In this document: piece after piece, positions 36,990 to 46,600 of the stretch | How positions within the stretch are numbered: the first letter of the stretch is position 1 | Layout: each line of letters begins with the position of its first letter | Source: Epiperipatus broadwayi | Lineage: Eukaryota > Onychophora > Udeonychophora > Euonychophora > Peripatidae | Reading direction: 5' to 3' | Assembly: GCA_028023455.1 (NCBI GenBank) | Contig: JAQFVV010006294.1 | Span: forward strand, 3,377,001 to 3,441,000 | DNA: 64,000 nt | Position numbers and translations under genes: made by a program | The notes under the pieces: model-generated | The model's input: only the letters and a program-made list of their open reading frames with translations | Told to the model about the DNA's origin: nothing | Database searches by the model: none

Positions 36990-38920
36990 TGGTAGAGAAA
37001 AATGAACAAATGAATGTTTGATCAGATTAGATCTAAACTTTTATCTGAAACATCAATGGCCAAGTTGGAATTGTCTTATTTTGATCATATTATAAAGTGA
37101 TTTAATTCACTGTAAAAGGAAAAGAGTTGAAAATGATATAAAATATAACTGTGAACTAGCAAGGAAAGTGTAGAAGAGAATAAGTCTCAAGAGTGTAAAA
37201 CAATATTTTGATATTGGTAGGAAATTTATATCTGCAATAAGAAAAAAAGATGGAATTATTACTAAAAAGAGAGATGACATCATGAAATAGATAGAAGACT
37301 TCTATCAAGAATTATATAGTAATAAAGAACAAGTATCTCCTATATCTATTATATTTTCTGAATTGCCCAGAATTTTAAATGAAGAAGTAAGACATGCAAT
37401 GAATTTATGAAGAAAGGAAAGGCTCCAGGTAATGATGGAATTATAATTAATATATTAAAAGAAGCAGGTGAAGGAATAGAATTTTTTTTAGCAAAGTTAT
37501 AACCAAAAGTCTAAATGATAAAGATGTAACAGATTATTGGAAGAATGCAGTATTAATATTAATATTTTAAAAAGGTGTTAAAGAAGATATTAGCAATTAC
37601 AGACCTATCAGCTTTTTATCAGTTTTATACAAAAATTTTACCAAGATTATTACAACTTGTCTAGAGAGAACATTGAATTTCCACCAACCAAGAGAACAAG
37701 CTGGATTTAAAAGTGGTTTTAGTATAGTAAATCATATCCAGATATTGAGAGAAGTTATAGAAAGGACAATTGAATATGAATTGCTATTATGCTTTGGATT
37801 TGTAGATTATGAAAAGGCATTTGATTCTATAAACATTTCGTCAGTGGTTAAAGCATTGGATCATCAAGGTGTAGATCCAGGATATTGTCATATTTTAAAG
37901 AATATTTATAGAAATGCAACAGCAACAATTAGATTACATAATGATACTAGGTAATATTTACTGAGGCTATAACCTCGATAATATGCGTATAAAATGCGAT
38001 AGTAATCAATGTGCGTTTAATAAATTTATAATGATACTAGGAAAGTCAACATTGAGAAGGGTGTAAGACAAGGTGACTCCATATCTCCAAAACTTTTTAC
38101 AGCAGTGCTGCGAGAAGTATTTTGTGGATTAAAATGGGAAGCTAAAGGAGTGAAAGTAAATGGAGATTATTTAAGTCATTTATATTTTGCAGATGATGTA
38201 GTTGTTTTTGTAAATAATGCTTTAGAGCTGCAGGAAATGTTACAGTTGTCAGATGAAAGTAAGACTAAAGATAAATGTTAAAAAGACTAAAGTAATATTT
38301 AATGGATTATGTCAAAATATGAAAATAAAGATTGATTATGATGAGTTAGAAGAAGTTAAAAGCTACAAAGACCTAGTTCAGATTGTTAATACAGATCGAT
38401 GAAATTAATCATAGAATTAAACTTGGTTGGAAGGAAATATGCCTGTGTTTGAAAAGGAAGGTTTTTAATAAATATGTTTTGCCAGTTCTTACTTATGGAT
38501 CTGAGACTTGGATACTTAATAGAAGAGCAATACAGAGGCTTCAGACCGATCAAAGAAGTATGGAGAGATGCATGTTGGGAGTAACAAGAAGAGATCGAAA
38601 AGGCAATATATGGGGAATAGAACAAACAGATGTTACTGACCTCATTGAAAAAAAATAAAAGACTGAAGAGAGTTGAGCTGGTCATATTGCTAGAAGAGAT
38701 GATAATAGATGGACAATTGAAACCTTAAACCGGGTTTCAAGAGATTGTAAAAGACCCAGAAAGAAACCACATGTGAGATGGATGGATGAAATAAGTAAGT
38801 GTGCAGGGGTGATATGGAGAAGCTAAAGAACGGAGAAGATAGATTGGACTTGGAGAGACCTTCATCCTACAGTGGATTGATAATGGTTGATGATAACGAG
38901 GATGATGAAAAGTATATACC
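36990..38920 (+). mobile_element. RTE-like LINE copy 3 (best preserved)
   Basis: Protein landmarks in order: GKAPGNDGIIINILKEAGEG (about 37423-37480), DISNYRPISFLSVLYK (37590-37630), then an open stretch 37673-37954 with REQAGFKSGFSIVNHIQILR and FVDYEKAFDS (RT motif A). GVRQGDSISPKLFTAV follows at 38060-38105, the catalytic box FADDVVV near 38190, and LTYGSETWILNRRAIQRLQ in 38480-38545. The C-terminal RPRKKPHVRWMDEI lies near 38750 and the end FILQWIDNG near 38860. A short 3' end rich in gatga repeats (38880-38910) is typical of RTE elements. The N-terminal endonuclease is missing, so the copy is 5'-truncated. Several frameshifts and a 76-base insertion inactivate it. Confidence 0.8.
37938..38041. 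mobile_element. 76-bp insertion with 14-bp TSD inside LINE copy 3
   Basis: The 14-mer ataatgatactagg is present at 37938-37951 and 38028-38041. Deleting 37952-38027 and one copy of the repeat restores an uninterrupted RT frame (LHNDTR followed by KVNIEKGVRQ). The insert contains a GAGG-ctataa-CCTC hairpin, and its ends atattta / taaattt are nearly complementary. It is not similar to the SINEs or hammerhead repeats in this window. Its length and terminal pairing recall a tRNA-sized RNA, but I cannot fold it into a convincing cloverleaf. Confidence 0.7.
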
Positions 38921-41065
38921 GCTCAGAAAAGTTCATTGTGAAATAAAAGACAAACCATGAACTACATCATTTATGGATATTCATATAACCATCAGGAATC
39001 AACATTAACTTCCAATTTTTTGTAAAATATTTTATTTTAAATTGTGTTGTTTTTTTTGACTTTCTGATTTCTTAGTTCTTTAATATTTCTTTTACCATAT
39101 CAAGATACATACACATTACTATGTGTAGGATTTGCAAAGTATTAAGACGTCAACATTGGCATGACAATTCATTCATGATTCAACTAAAAAGCAACAAAAT
39201 GCATTTATAGTGAGGTTGGTCTGAGTTTCTGTGCTGATGCATAATTGCTATGTGGTGGAGTTGAGATGAGAGAGGCGTTGATAAAAATTTGAAACGTCAC
39301 TAATATCTATTCTTTTTTTCCTTCTGTTTTTCATAAACTGTTTTGATGACTAATTTCCATAATCCCCAACAAATCTTATTAATTTTTCCTGTGATTTTTT
39401 AATGTGTATTTTTTTTTTTATTGATTTTACATATATACAAACACACTCATAAATACACATATAGTATTTTTATTTAATTATCTTTACCCTGATAAAAAAG
39501 ATCAAGACTTTTAGAAACTCAGCAGGAGTTCTAGAATTTTTGAAAGTTTTGATTTTTGGATTAGTGATAAAAATAAATGTGGTGTTTTTAAAAAAAAATA
39601 CAGCACTTCTTGAATAATTTTATTCATAAAAAAAATAATAATTGTAGTTATATGTTACAAATTTTGAATGAAGTAAAAGAAAAGGCTATTTGGCTTTTAG
39701 TTAGATGTTTTATCTTCATTTATATATGCATTACAGACTTTTTTTTTTATGTGGCAATTTTTCTATATAAGAAACTAAGCTAAAAGTTTATTGAATGCAG
39801 GCCAAGAAAATACTAAAACATGTGTTTTACCTTCAGCCCACAGAAACGTTTTAATTTTTGTAAACTATTTTATACATAGTATAGTATAAATAAATGTGAA
39901 TATTTTTACAGAAAAAGTGATAGAATTTTTATTTTCTCTATCATGACTGTAAATTTTTGCTGTAAATCCAATAAAAAAATTTATGATATACTACTGTGAC
40001 TCTATCAGTTACTGAAATATTTATCTTTTCCAAGACCAGATTTTTAATGTTCTAACATGAATATCACCCAAAAAATCTTTAGTCAACTATTATAAATATC
40101 TATTTAAAAATTTGTCTTTCAATTTTTCCCCATAATGTTTTTTTCAGTTATATTGAATATATTCTCATTCTGTTTGGTTCAGTGGAATTTTCATTGTAGT
40201 ACATTTCACAAACCTCAAATTTTCCTCTTTCAACTTTTGGATATAAATCTCAAATATGAAGCTTTTGTTGAATTGGTTGCATATTTATATTGTATCTTTC
40301 TTTGCTTGTGATAATTATAAAGTTATGACTTTACCATGTTTGAAATTTTGTAACTTTGTTAACAATACTTTTGATTTCATTATATATAAAATATTATGTA
40401 TAATATAAATTCATCATTCAATCTTATATTATACCTTAAATTTCACACACACACACACACACAAACGAAGGAGAAATCAAACATAAATAAAAAAAAAACA
40501 TGAATGGTCTCCTATTTGAAATCTAGATAAAATTATTTTAAAATCTAAATGTGGCAATACATATTAACCTCTATGCAAACCCAGATAACTCATTCATAAA
40601 ATATGCACTTTGTTCATATTTTATCTAATACTATTTTTTAAAAAAAGAAAAAGGAAAATAAGTTTCAGAACAAACATGATAAACAGAATTAATATATAAA
40701 TGGACATCATACACAGAACAATTCTAGGAAGCACAATTTTATCTCTCCGAATCCAATTGCTCATTCATTTTTTGTCTTTTTTTGGCATTGTAGTCAAATA
40801 GTGAGCACTTGTAACTTTTCTATAACATTCAATTGATTGCTGTGCATTCATTTGATATCAAAAATTTGAAACGAAATGTGTATTGAATTAATAATATGAA
40901 TTCCAATAAAATAGCTAGTTGTCATTATTGTTCAGAGAAAAGTAAAACAGGTCAAGGGATTAGATTTTCCTATCAAGAGGTAGGCTTAACATTGTTCTCA
41001 AAATTAATCATTACTCTTGCAAGCATTCCAGGGTTGTGTTTTTTTAATCTTAAGTTTGAAAATAA
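38921..41065. other. AT-rich non-coding stretch
   Basis: A (CA)n microsatellite lies at 40444-40464. No gene or repeat recognised. Confidence 0.4.
40444..40463. repeat. (CA)n microsatellite
   Basis: About ten uninterrupted CA units. Confidence 0.9.
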
Positions 41066-41067
41066 TT

Positions 41068-41164
41068 TTTTTTCATGTGTCATAGCATCGGTTGGGAAGC
41101 GAACCCGCTAACCTGGACAACTGCTTGTAAGGCAGCTGTGCGGACCTCTCGACCACCAACGCTT
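41068..41164 (-). mobile_element. tRNA-derived SINE (anticodon loop TAC)
   Basis: The minus strand reads from GCGTTGGTGGTCGAGAGG through anticodon loop CTTACAA and B box GGGTTCGCTTCCC to CGATGC, then tatgacacatg and a T/A tail. The body resembles the Gly-type SINE at 28244, but the anticodon is TAC and a longer variable region is present. The end tatgacacatg is shared with the copy at 44535, which defines a subfamily. Confidence 0.75.
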
Positions 41165-43489
41165 GGTTATTTTTATTTATGTAAAATTAAATGAAATATT
41201 TTGTCATTTAATAACTATATGATGTTCACATTCAGATTCTTCTTGAACATATTTGTTTTTTGTTTTTTAAATCAGAAAATAAGTCAAAGAAAGTATAATA
41301 ATATGAAACAGAATGTGAATAGCAGCAAAAAAAAGTTTTCTAAAGGTTAATAGTTTTTACCTTTTTTTGCCATTTTTTTTTTTTTTTTTGTAACTATAAG
41401 TTGAATTTTTATAAGGCATAATTGTTTATTATTTATTATAAAAATATATATATTTTTAGCCTGAAGGTTAAAACCAACGCCTTTGTTCTGATTATTTATT
41501 TTACATGATTACTCTTTTTATTTGTTTGCGAAGTTGATAAAATGATTACAAATTAGCCATGTAAGGTTGTTCATAACTCTATGCACCTGAAGGATTAATT
41601 AAAATAATTCAGCTGCAATATCTCAAATGAGTTTGTTGTTGTTGTTGTTTTTTTTTAAAAAAAAAAGAAAAGAATCATTCAACAAATATGCACAATTTTA
41701 TGAATTGTAAAATTTAAAAAGATGTCTAATTTTTGAGAATGAACTAAGAAGATATGAACTCTATACTGACTATATGTTATACATATCTCATGAAAAGCAT
41801 ATTTAAAAAGCAGTAAGGGTGATTTTATAGTACAGGAAAAAAAAACACTTTAGTAAAATAATTTATTAAAATAAATAAATCATTTTTATAAATGAAACTG
41901 AGCAAACAGATATTTAATTTTTTCTAACTTACATAATTTTATATTTTTGTATAGCCTGAATTTAAAAAGAATATTATTTAATTAAGACCATACAATAAAA
42001 GAATATAAGCATGGGGTATTTGTTAACAATGCTTCTTCTAATCATATGCTTTCCTAATATGTAATATTTAGAAAGTTTGTCAAGTAGGCAAAAAAATTAA
42101 TTTTGAATATTATTAAAATATATAAAAATAAAGCATATGTCTTTATCTATCATAGCATTGATTCAACAAATAAATCCTATTTTTTAAAAGATGTTTAAAA
42201 ATTTTTTTGATTAATAGTAAAGACCAGAAAAATTGAACAACAGTTGAACTTTATTATTTAAAGTTTATACCATTACTTTTAATAAAAAAAACCTACAATC
42301 AACCAAATATTATAGTAGATAGATAGTGAGCATAAAACAAAAAGTGATAGAAATATGCTACTGTATACAATCTGCAAAAAGAAGTTGACATTTTGTATTC
42401 CAGAGGGTATAAATAATTATTTATTTTTTATGATATTTGATTTTGTTTTTGATGTTTAATAATATTTTATGTGCTATTATAATTTTTATTATTATTTCAT
42501 ATTGTATTTAAAATAAATATTTAACTTTCTAATGAAAGAAAAGTGGGCAAGTTTTCTCATCATTTATACGTCCTTAAATATAACTTTTTTAAAAAAATTA
42601 TTTGAATAAATGTTTGCTTTTATTCTGCTGCATAGTTGATTTCTTTATTTTCATTGATTTCACTTGTTATTTATTATTTGATGAAAATATAATTATCATT
42701 AGAAATAGAAGTTTGTGAATAAAGTCAACATAAGCATGTGGAGGAAATTTCACATGACAATATACACTTACCATTGGAGGTCAAAGTCACCATTTTTCAA
42801 ATATGAATTTGTGATTTAAATTATTGATAAATTACAAAGATTGATTGTAATTAGATTGTAAATAATGATGGACAAATTTTTGGTAATATTTTATTAGAAC
42901 TGTGCTGTGTGTGATATCTAGTTTTATATATTGATATATAAATATATTTAAAGTAATGCAACAATGTAAATATTATATTGCACTGTGTATATATTTATTT
43001 ATAAATAAAAGTTATAAATTAAATAAATACAGTCATTGATTTGATTTTTTAATATACAATTTTTAAAACAAATTTTGTTATCATATTCTTAAATTTCATG
43101 TTTAAATATGGAAGTTCAGCCAGAAATTTTAAAAAAAAAAATAACAACAAACAATTGGCTTCTTCATGTTTGTTAAAACCTTTTGCATATCTTCTTATCA
43201 GGTCTATATTTATTTACATCACAGTTTCTTTATTCTCTTGTCTCTCTCCTCCACCATTAGTTATTAACTGATCCATTAAATTTTTGTGCATAGTTTTGTG
43301 CATTTAGTATTATTCTTTATTTTTTAACAAAAGTTACTATTTCCACATAGGCTTTCAACTTTTGCTTAAATTTAGGGGGAGGTGTACATAATAGACAAAT
43401 CTTTTATAAGAATATGGTAGATTTTGATTTTTTCAATTTTTTTTACCTTCAATATTGGCTCTTATATGTCATATAGTGGAAAATTCAAG
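41165..43489. other. AT-rich non-coding stretch
   Basis: AT microsatellites and poly-A/T only. Confidence 0.4.
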
Positions 43490-43644
43490 TTATTAAATAT
43501 TTAACATCACATGATCACACCATCTCTTATACTAGCACATAATTGTTATTAAACAAGACAAAACTCTCCATACAGTAGTGCCACCCTGTGCCAACCAGAG
43601 TAATCAATGAATGCCAGAAGGCTTGTGTATAAAATCCCTATCTA

Positions 43645-43722
43645 GTGCCTACTCATCCAATATCCTCAGACTAGTTTCTGGCTTGTGGCCTTCATCAGTG
43701 AGGAGCCTTGGATCTGAGAGCA
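43645..43722 (-). ncRNA. Hammerhead ribozyme, family B copy 2 (core intact)
   Basis: Minus strand: inner stem I strand CCTCA, CTGATGA (43692-43698), stem II GGC-CACAA-GCC, GAAA, stem III AC-TA-GT, cleavage C, then TGAGG. CCTCA and TGAGG pair perfectly over 5 bp. Outer stem I can form between CTCAGATCC and GGATGAG. This is the best-paired family B copy in the window. Activity is inferred from structure only. Confidence 0.75.
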
Positions 43723-44057
43723 CTGCACCTAGATCTTAGGATCTAATGCAGCCTTCCAGCAGCCATCTTTTATCTCTACTTAACTACAGAACTATGAGAA
43801 TGAAATTGAAAACACAATAATATTTTCAATCTAAGCTCAATATTCATATGGTGGCTATGGTTGTTAAAGAGCCAAAGACACCAAAATGTATGGGTGCTGA
43901 ACTGAGTTCAGACCCATATGACTGTATAGGCTATTGAGCTTAGATTGAAAATATTATTGTGTTTTTAATTTCACTCTCATAGTTTTGTAGTTAAGTAGAG
44001 ATAAAAGGTGGCTGCTGGAGGGTTGCATTAGATCCTAAAACTAGGTGCATTGCTCTC

Positions 44058-44132
44058 AGATCCAAGGCTCCTCACTGACAAAGGCCACAAGCCAGAAACT
44101 AGTCTGGGGATATTGGATGAGTAGACACTAGA
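44058..44132 (+). ncRNA. Hammerhead ribozyme, family B copy 3 (core mutated)
   Basis: The plus strand has the full layout, but the core box reads CTGACAA (44075-44081), losing the invariant G of CTGANGA. Predicted inactive. It pairs in the inverted dimer with the intact copy at 43645. Confidence 0.65.
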
Positions 44133-44523
44133 TATGGATTTTATGCACAAGCCTTCTGGCATCCATTGATTACTCTGGTTGGCACAGGGTGGCACTACTG
44201 TATGGAGAGTTTTGCTTTGTTTATTAAATATTTGTTTCTAAACATTAAAGTGATGGATATACATGGATGATAGCCTTTCTGCAATCCACTCATAAATAGC
44301 ATGTGTTAATAAGTAGAACTAATGCCACCACATAGAAAACAGACTTCCTCTTTATGAATTAAAGGTAGCAAAATAAGATTGTAATTTTGAAGTGAGCAGT
44401 TTTTTAACTGCAGAATAAAATTCAGATGAAGTTTGTTTAATTTGTAGTTGATCATAATGAAGAAATAAAAAGAATAAATGAATGTACATTTTCTGTCGGT
44501 TTTTCAATTTTGAATATATTTAG

Positions 44524-44650
44524 CTGCATTAGAATTTTTTTTTTTCATGTGTCATAGCATCGGCCGGGAAGCGAAACTGCTAGCCTGGGAGAACTGCTTG
44601 TAAGGCAGCTGTGCTGACCACTTGACCACCAATGCTTGACTGCATTAGAA
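44524..44650 (-). mobile_element. tRNA-derived SINE with 11-bp TSD
   Basis: The minus-strand tRNA-like body (about 44560-44639) has anticodon loop CTTACAA and ends in cgatgctatgacacatg plus an A run, as in the copy at 41068. The 11-mer ctgcattagaa flanks it (44524-44534 and 44640-44650). A second dispersed member with a clear duplication shows that this subfamily moved by retroposition. Confidence 0.8.
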
Positions 44651-44739
44651 ATTTTGTCTTGGATTTTTTGTCTCATTTAACATGTTGAGCACTACATTAA
44701 AGACTATACTACAACATTATTTAAAGATTACATATAAAT

Positions 44740-44908
44740 ATAGGGGATTTGAACTCAGACTTTCAATCACCCTTTAAAGATCCACAGTATCTCATACCAC
44801 TGATACCCATGACCACGTACTAGTATAAAAGATTGATTGTATATGTGTGTGGGAGATGATAATCTGGACCAACTGATGAGTGCTGGTTCAGCACGAAATA
44901 CATATATT
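44740..44908. repeat. Hammerhead repeat family A, inverted partial pair fused to family C
   Basis: 44747-44830 is a minus-strand family A tail (gatttgaactcagactttca, gatacccatgaccacg). From about 44832 a plus-strand ribozyme segment runs to TTGG at 44908, where the sequence passes into family C (gttatctattgag). Confidence 0.65.
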
Positions 44909-44915
44909 GGTGTTA
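44851..44915 (+). ncRNA. Hammerhead ribozyme, family A copy 5 (fully paired)
   Basis: Outer stem I GATAAT (44858-44863) pairs with GTTATC (44910-44915). Inner stem I CCAA (44869-44872) pairs with TTGG (44905-44908). The core CTGATGA is at 44873-44879. Stem II GTGCTG-GTT-CAGCAC (44880-44894) is a perfect 6-bp hairpin. GAAA is at 44895-44898, followed by a minimal stem III and predicted cleavage after A44904. The internal loop in stem I (ctgga) beside a small stem II loop is the arrangement used for tertiary contact in type I hammerheads. This is the clearest ribozyme of the window. Confidence 0.8.
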
Positions 44916-45215
44916 TCTATTGAGTGGAAAATCTGAAATTTTCAGACACCTACATGTCTTCAAACCCAGCTATCCAACTCAAATAGCTATATGGGGCTGA
45001 TAGATCTTCAGCCATACCATATATTAGTAGTCCTAGCAATATAACATCGAATAAGACTTAAGGCAGAGACTATAAATAGTCAAAATAAGATTCATAGATC
45101 ACATGATCCTATTCTCTTAAGCTTGTAAGTTATAAATAATGAGGATTCCCAATTTTTCAACAAGCTTTGTGATAAACACTATCTTGATCCTTTGGTCAAT
45201 ATTTAGAGTGCTTTT
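44909..45215 (+). repeat. Hammerhead repeat family C, unit 1 (no core)
   Basis: The parts gaaaatctgaaattttcag, tgtcttcaaac, aactcaaatagct, and later taagcttgtaa and caacaagctttgtgataaa, all recur at 56632-56935. They occur in a circularly permuted order, as expected for cuts from a tandem array. The ribozyme section of the unit is absent here. Confidence 0.55.
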
Positions 45216-45739
45216 AATTTGTAGCCTAAGGGAGAACGATTATTCTCTTTGTTTATATATGTGAAGTATGTGTGCACGTTTTATATCTAAATATAAAATT
45301 GCAATATGTATACACATAAGAGTTTTAACATATATGTGAAAACATACTAATTATTAGATAAAATAATTGGTAAAGTATTGCATGAAAAATTATGAATAGA
45401 AACTTCATTTTATAAGACTTCAATTAACACACTAGTTTTTTGTTTTTGCTTTTTTAATTTGTGTGAAAATCATCTATCTAGAACAATTTTAATTGTTTTA
45501 ATCGTTAAGGAAAAAAGGGAGGGGAAGGGGCTTTTGCTTTGCTTGTCAAGCTTAAAGTGGAAATTGCTTCTTCTCTCATCTTTAAGGCTTTTGAATGTTA
45601 AAATTCAAATTCATTTTTAGTTATTTATTATCCGTAGAACTGATTTGATAACTGTTGGCTTGTTTTGTTTTTTTTTTTGTTTTAGAGTAATTTGAAATAA
45701 AAATGATATAATAATGAATTGTTTGGTTTTTTATTACAG
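45216..45739. other. Intron upstream of the ankyrin exon
   Basis: AT-rich, with a T-rich run (45664-45680) before the splice acceptor. No other feature. Confidence 0.5.
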
Positions 45740-45841
45740 ACGGATGGAAATGCAAGTTTTCTCCGAGCTGCCCGGGCGGGTAACCTGGAAAAAGTTTTGG
45801 ACTACCTAAAAGGCAGCACCGATATTAACACAAGCAATGCT
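45740..45841 (+). CDS. ANK: Ankyrin, N-terminal exon (34 codons)
   Basis: The exon encodes [20 protein letters not shown] followed by [14 protein letters not shown]. It starts after a ttttttattacag acceptor and ends before a gtaagt donor, 102 bases in phase 0 at both ends. Ankyrins link membrane proteins to the spectrin skeleton. This peptide is the beginning of their 24-repeat membrane-binding domain, just before the segment that usually reads NGLNALHLA. The [13 protein letters not shown] and DINTSNA wording is closest to what I know of invertebrate (arthropod-type) ankyrins; vertebrate paralogues have similar exons. Its GC content is higher than anything nearby, a sign of constraint. The preceding and following exons are not found in this window, so long introns flank it. 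The paralogue cannot be decided. Confidence 0.93.
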
Positions 45842-46165
45842 GTAAGTATTTTTTTTTCTTTATGTTATAAAATTCAACATGTTATCAATCTTTTGTTTTT
45901 ATTTCTTGTTTGTCTTTCCATATATATATTATCATGGTAAAATATTTTATAACTTTGCTATATATATAATATATGAACATATAATTGTGAATATATATAT
46001 AAGAATTTGGATAACATTGTTTTTTAATTATTAATAATAATCATATTCATATAAAAGATATTTTCAAAACATTACAAAAATTATCTGGCATTAGTTTTTA
46101 GTACCCTAACTACTTTAAACTAATAAATCTATACTAGTATCTTGTAAATACCGAACTTTAAAATG
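45842..46165. other. Intron downstream of the ankyrin exon
   Basis: AT-rich, with AT dinucleotide runs (45955-46000). No feature recognised. Confidence 0.5.
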
Positions 46166-46167
46166 TA

Positions 46168-46590
46168 ATTAAAGAGAATTTGAACACAAACTTTCAAGCT
46201 TTCTTTAGCTATCCACTCCATGTTATATAACTGATGCATATGATCACACACATGTGAAAAAGATAGATGATATCCAATATTCGTATTTCATGCTAAACCA
46301 GCACTCATCACTTGTTCCAGATCATTATCTCCAATACATATATACAATCAGTGTACAGTTTATATTAAGATAGCAAATCTACAAACTTTAAAGGACAGAC
46401 TTCAATCTTCTCCTTCCAACTCAGTTGAAAATTTTAATATAAACCGAACACTGATTGTATATATGTGTGTGTAGGAGATAATATTAGAGATTAATTAGCT
46501 TTTTCACATCTGTGCCCATGCATATTGGTTATATAAGATGGAATGGATAGCTGAAGGCAGTTTGAAAGTCTGTGTTCAAATTCTCTATAA
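46168..46590. repeat. Hammerhead repeat family A inverted dimer
   Basis: The minus-strand unit 46172-46435 (agagaatttgaacacaaact ... ccttccaactcagttgaaaa) meets a plus-strand partial unit 46436-46585 (accgaacactgattgtat ... gtctgtgttcaaattctct). The outer ends are reverse complements. The minus unit has a damaged ribozyme (46270-46335: GTGATGA in place of CTGATGA; GAAA kept). The plus unit lacks the ribozyme core between stem I strands (gagataat joined to attagagat). Confidence 0.65.
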
Positions 46591-46600
46591 ATTTAATCTA

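Larger units (their letters stand above)
43490..44233. repeat. Hammerhead repeat family B inverted dimer with 13-bp TSD
   Basis: A minus-strand unit (about 43503-43845) is followed by a plus-strand unit (about 43850-44220), forming a long hairpin. The same landmarks appear in reverse order: catcacatgatcacac, ccatacagtagtgccac, ctcaatctaagc at the centre, and back. The 13-mer ttattaaatattt flanks the whole structure (43490-43502, 44221-44233). The inverted dimer was therefore inserted as a single unit. There is no open frame of note. Transcripts would fold into a long double strand. Confidence 0.85.
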
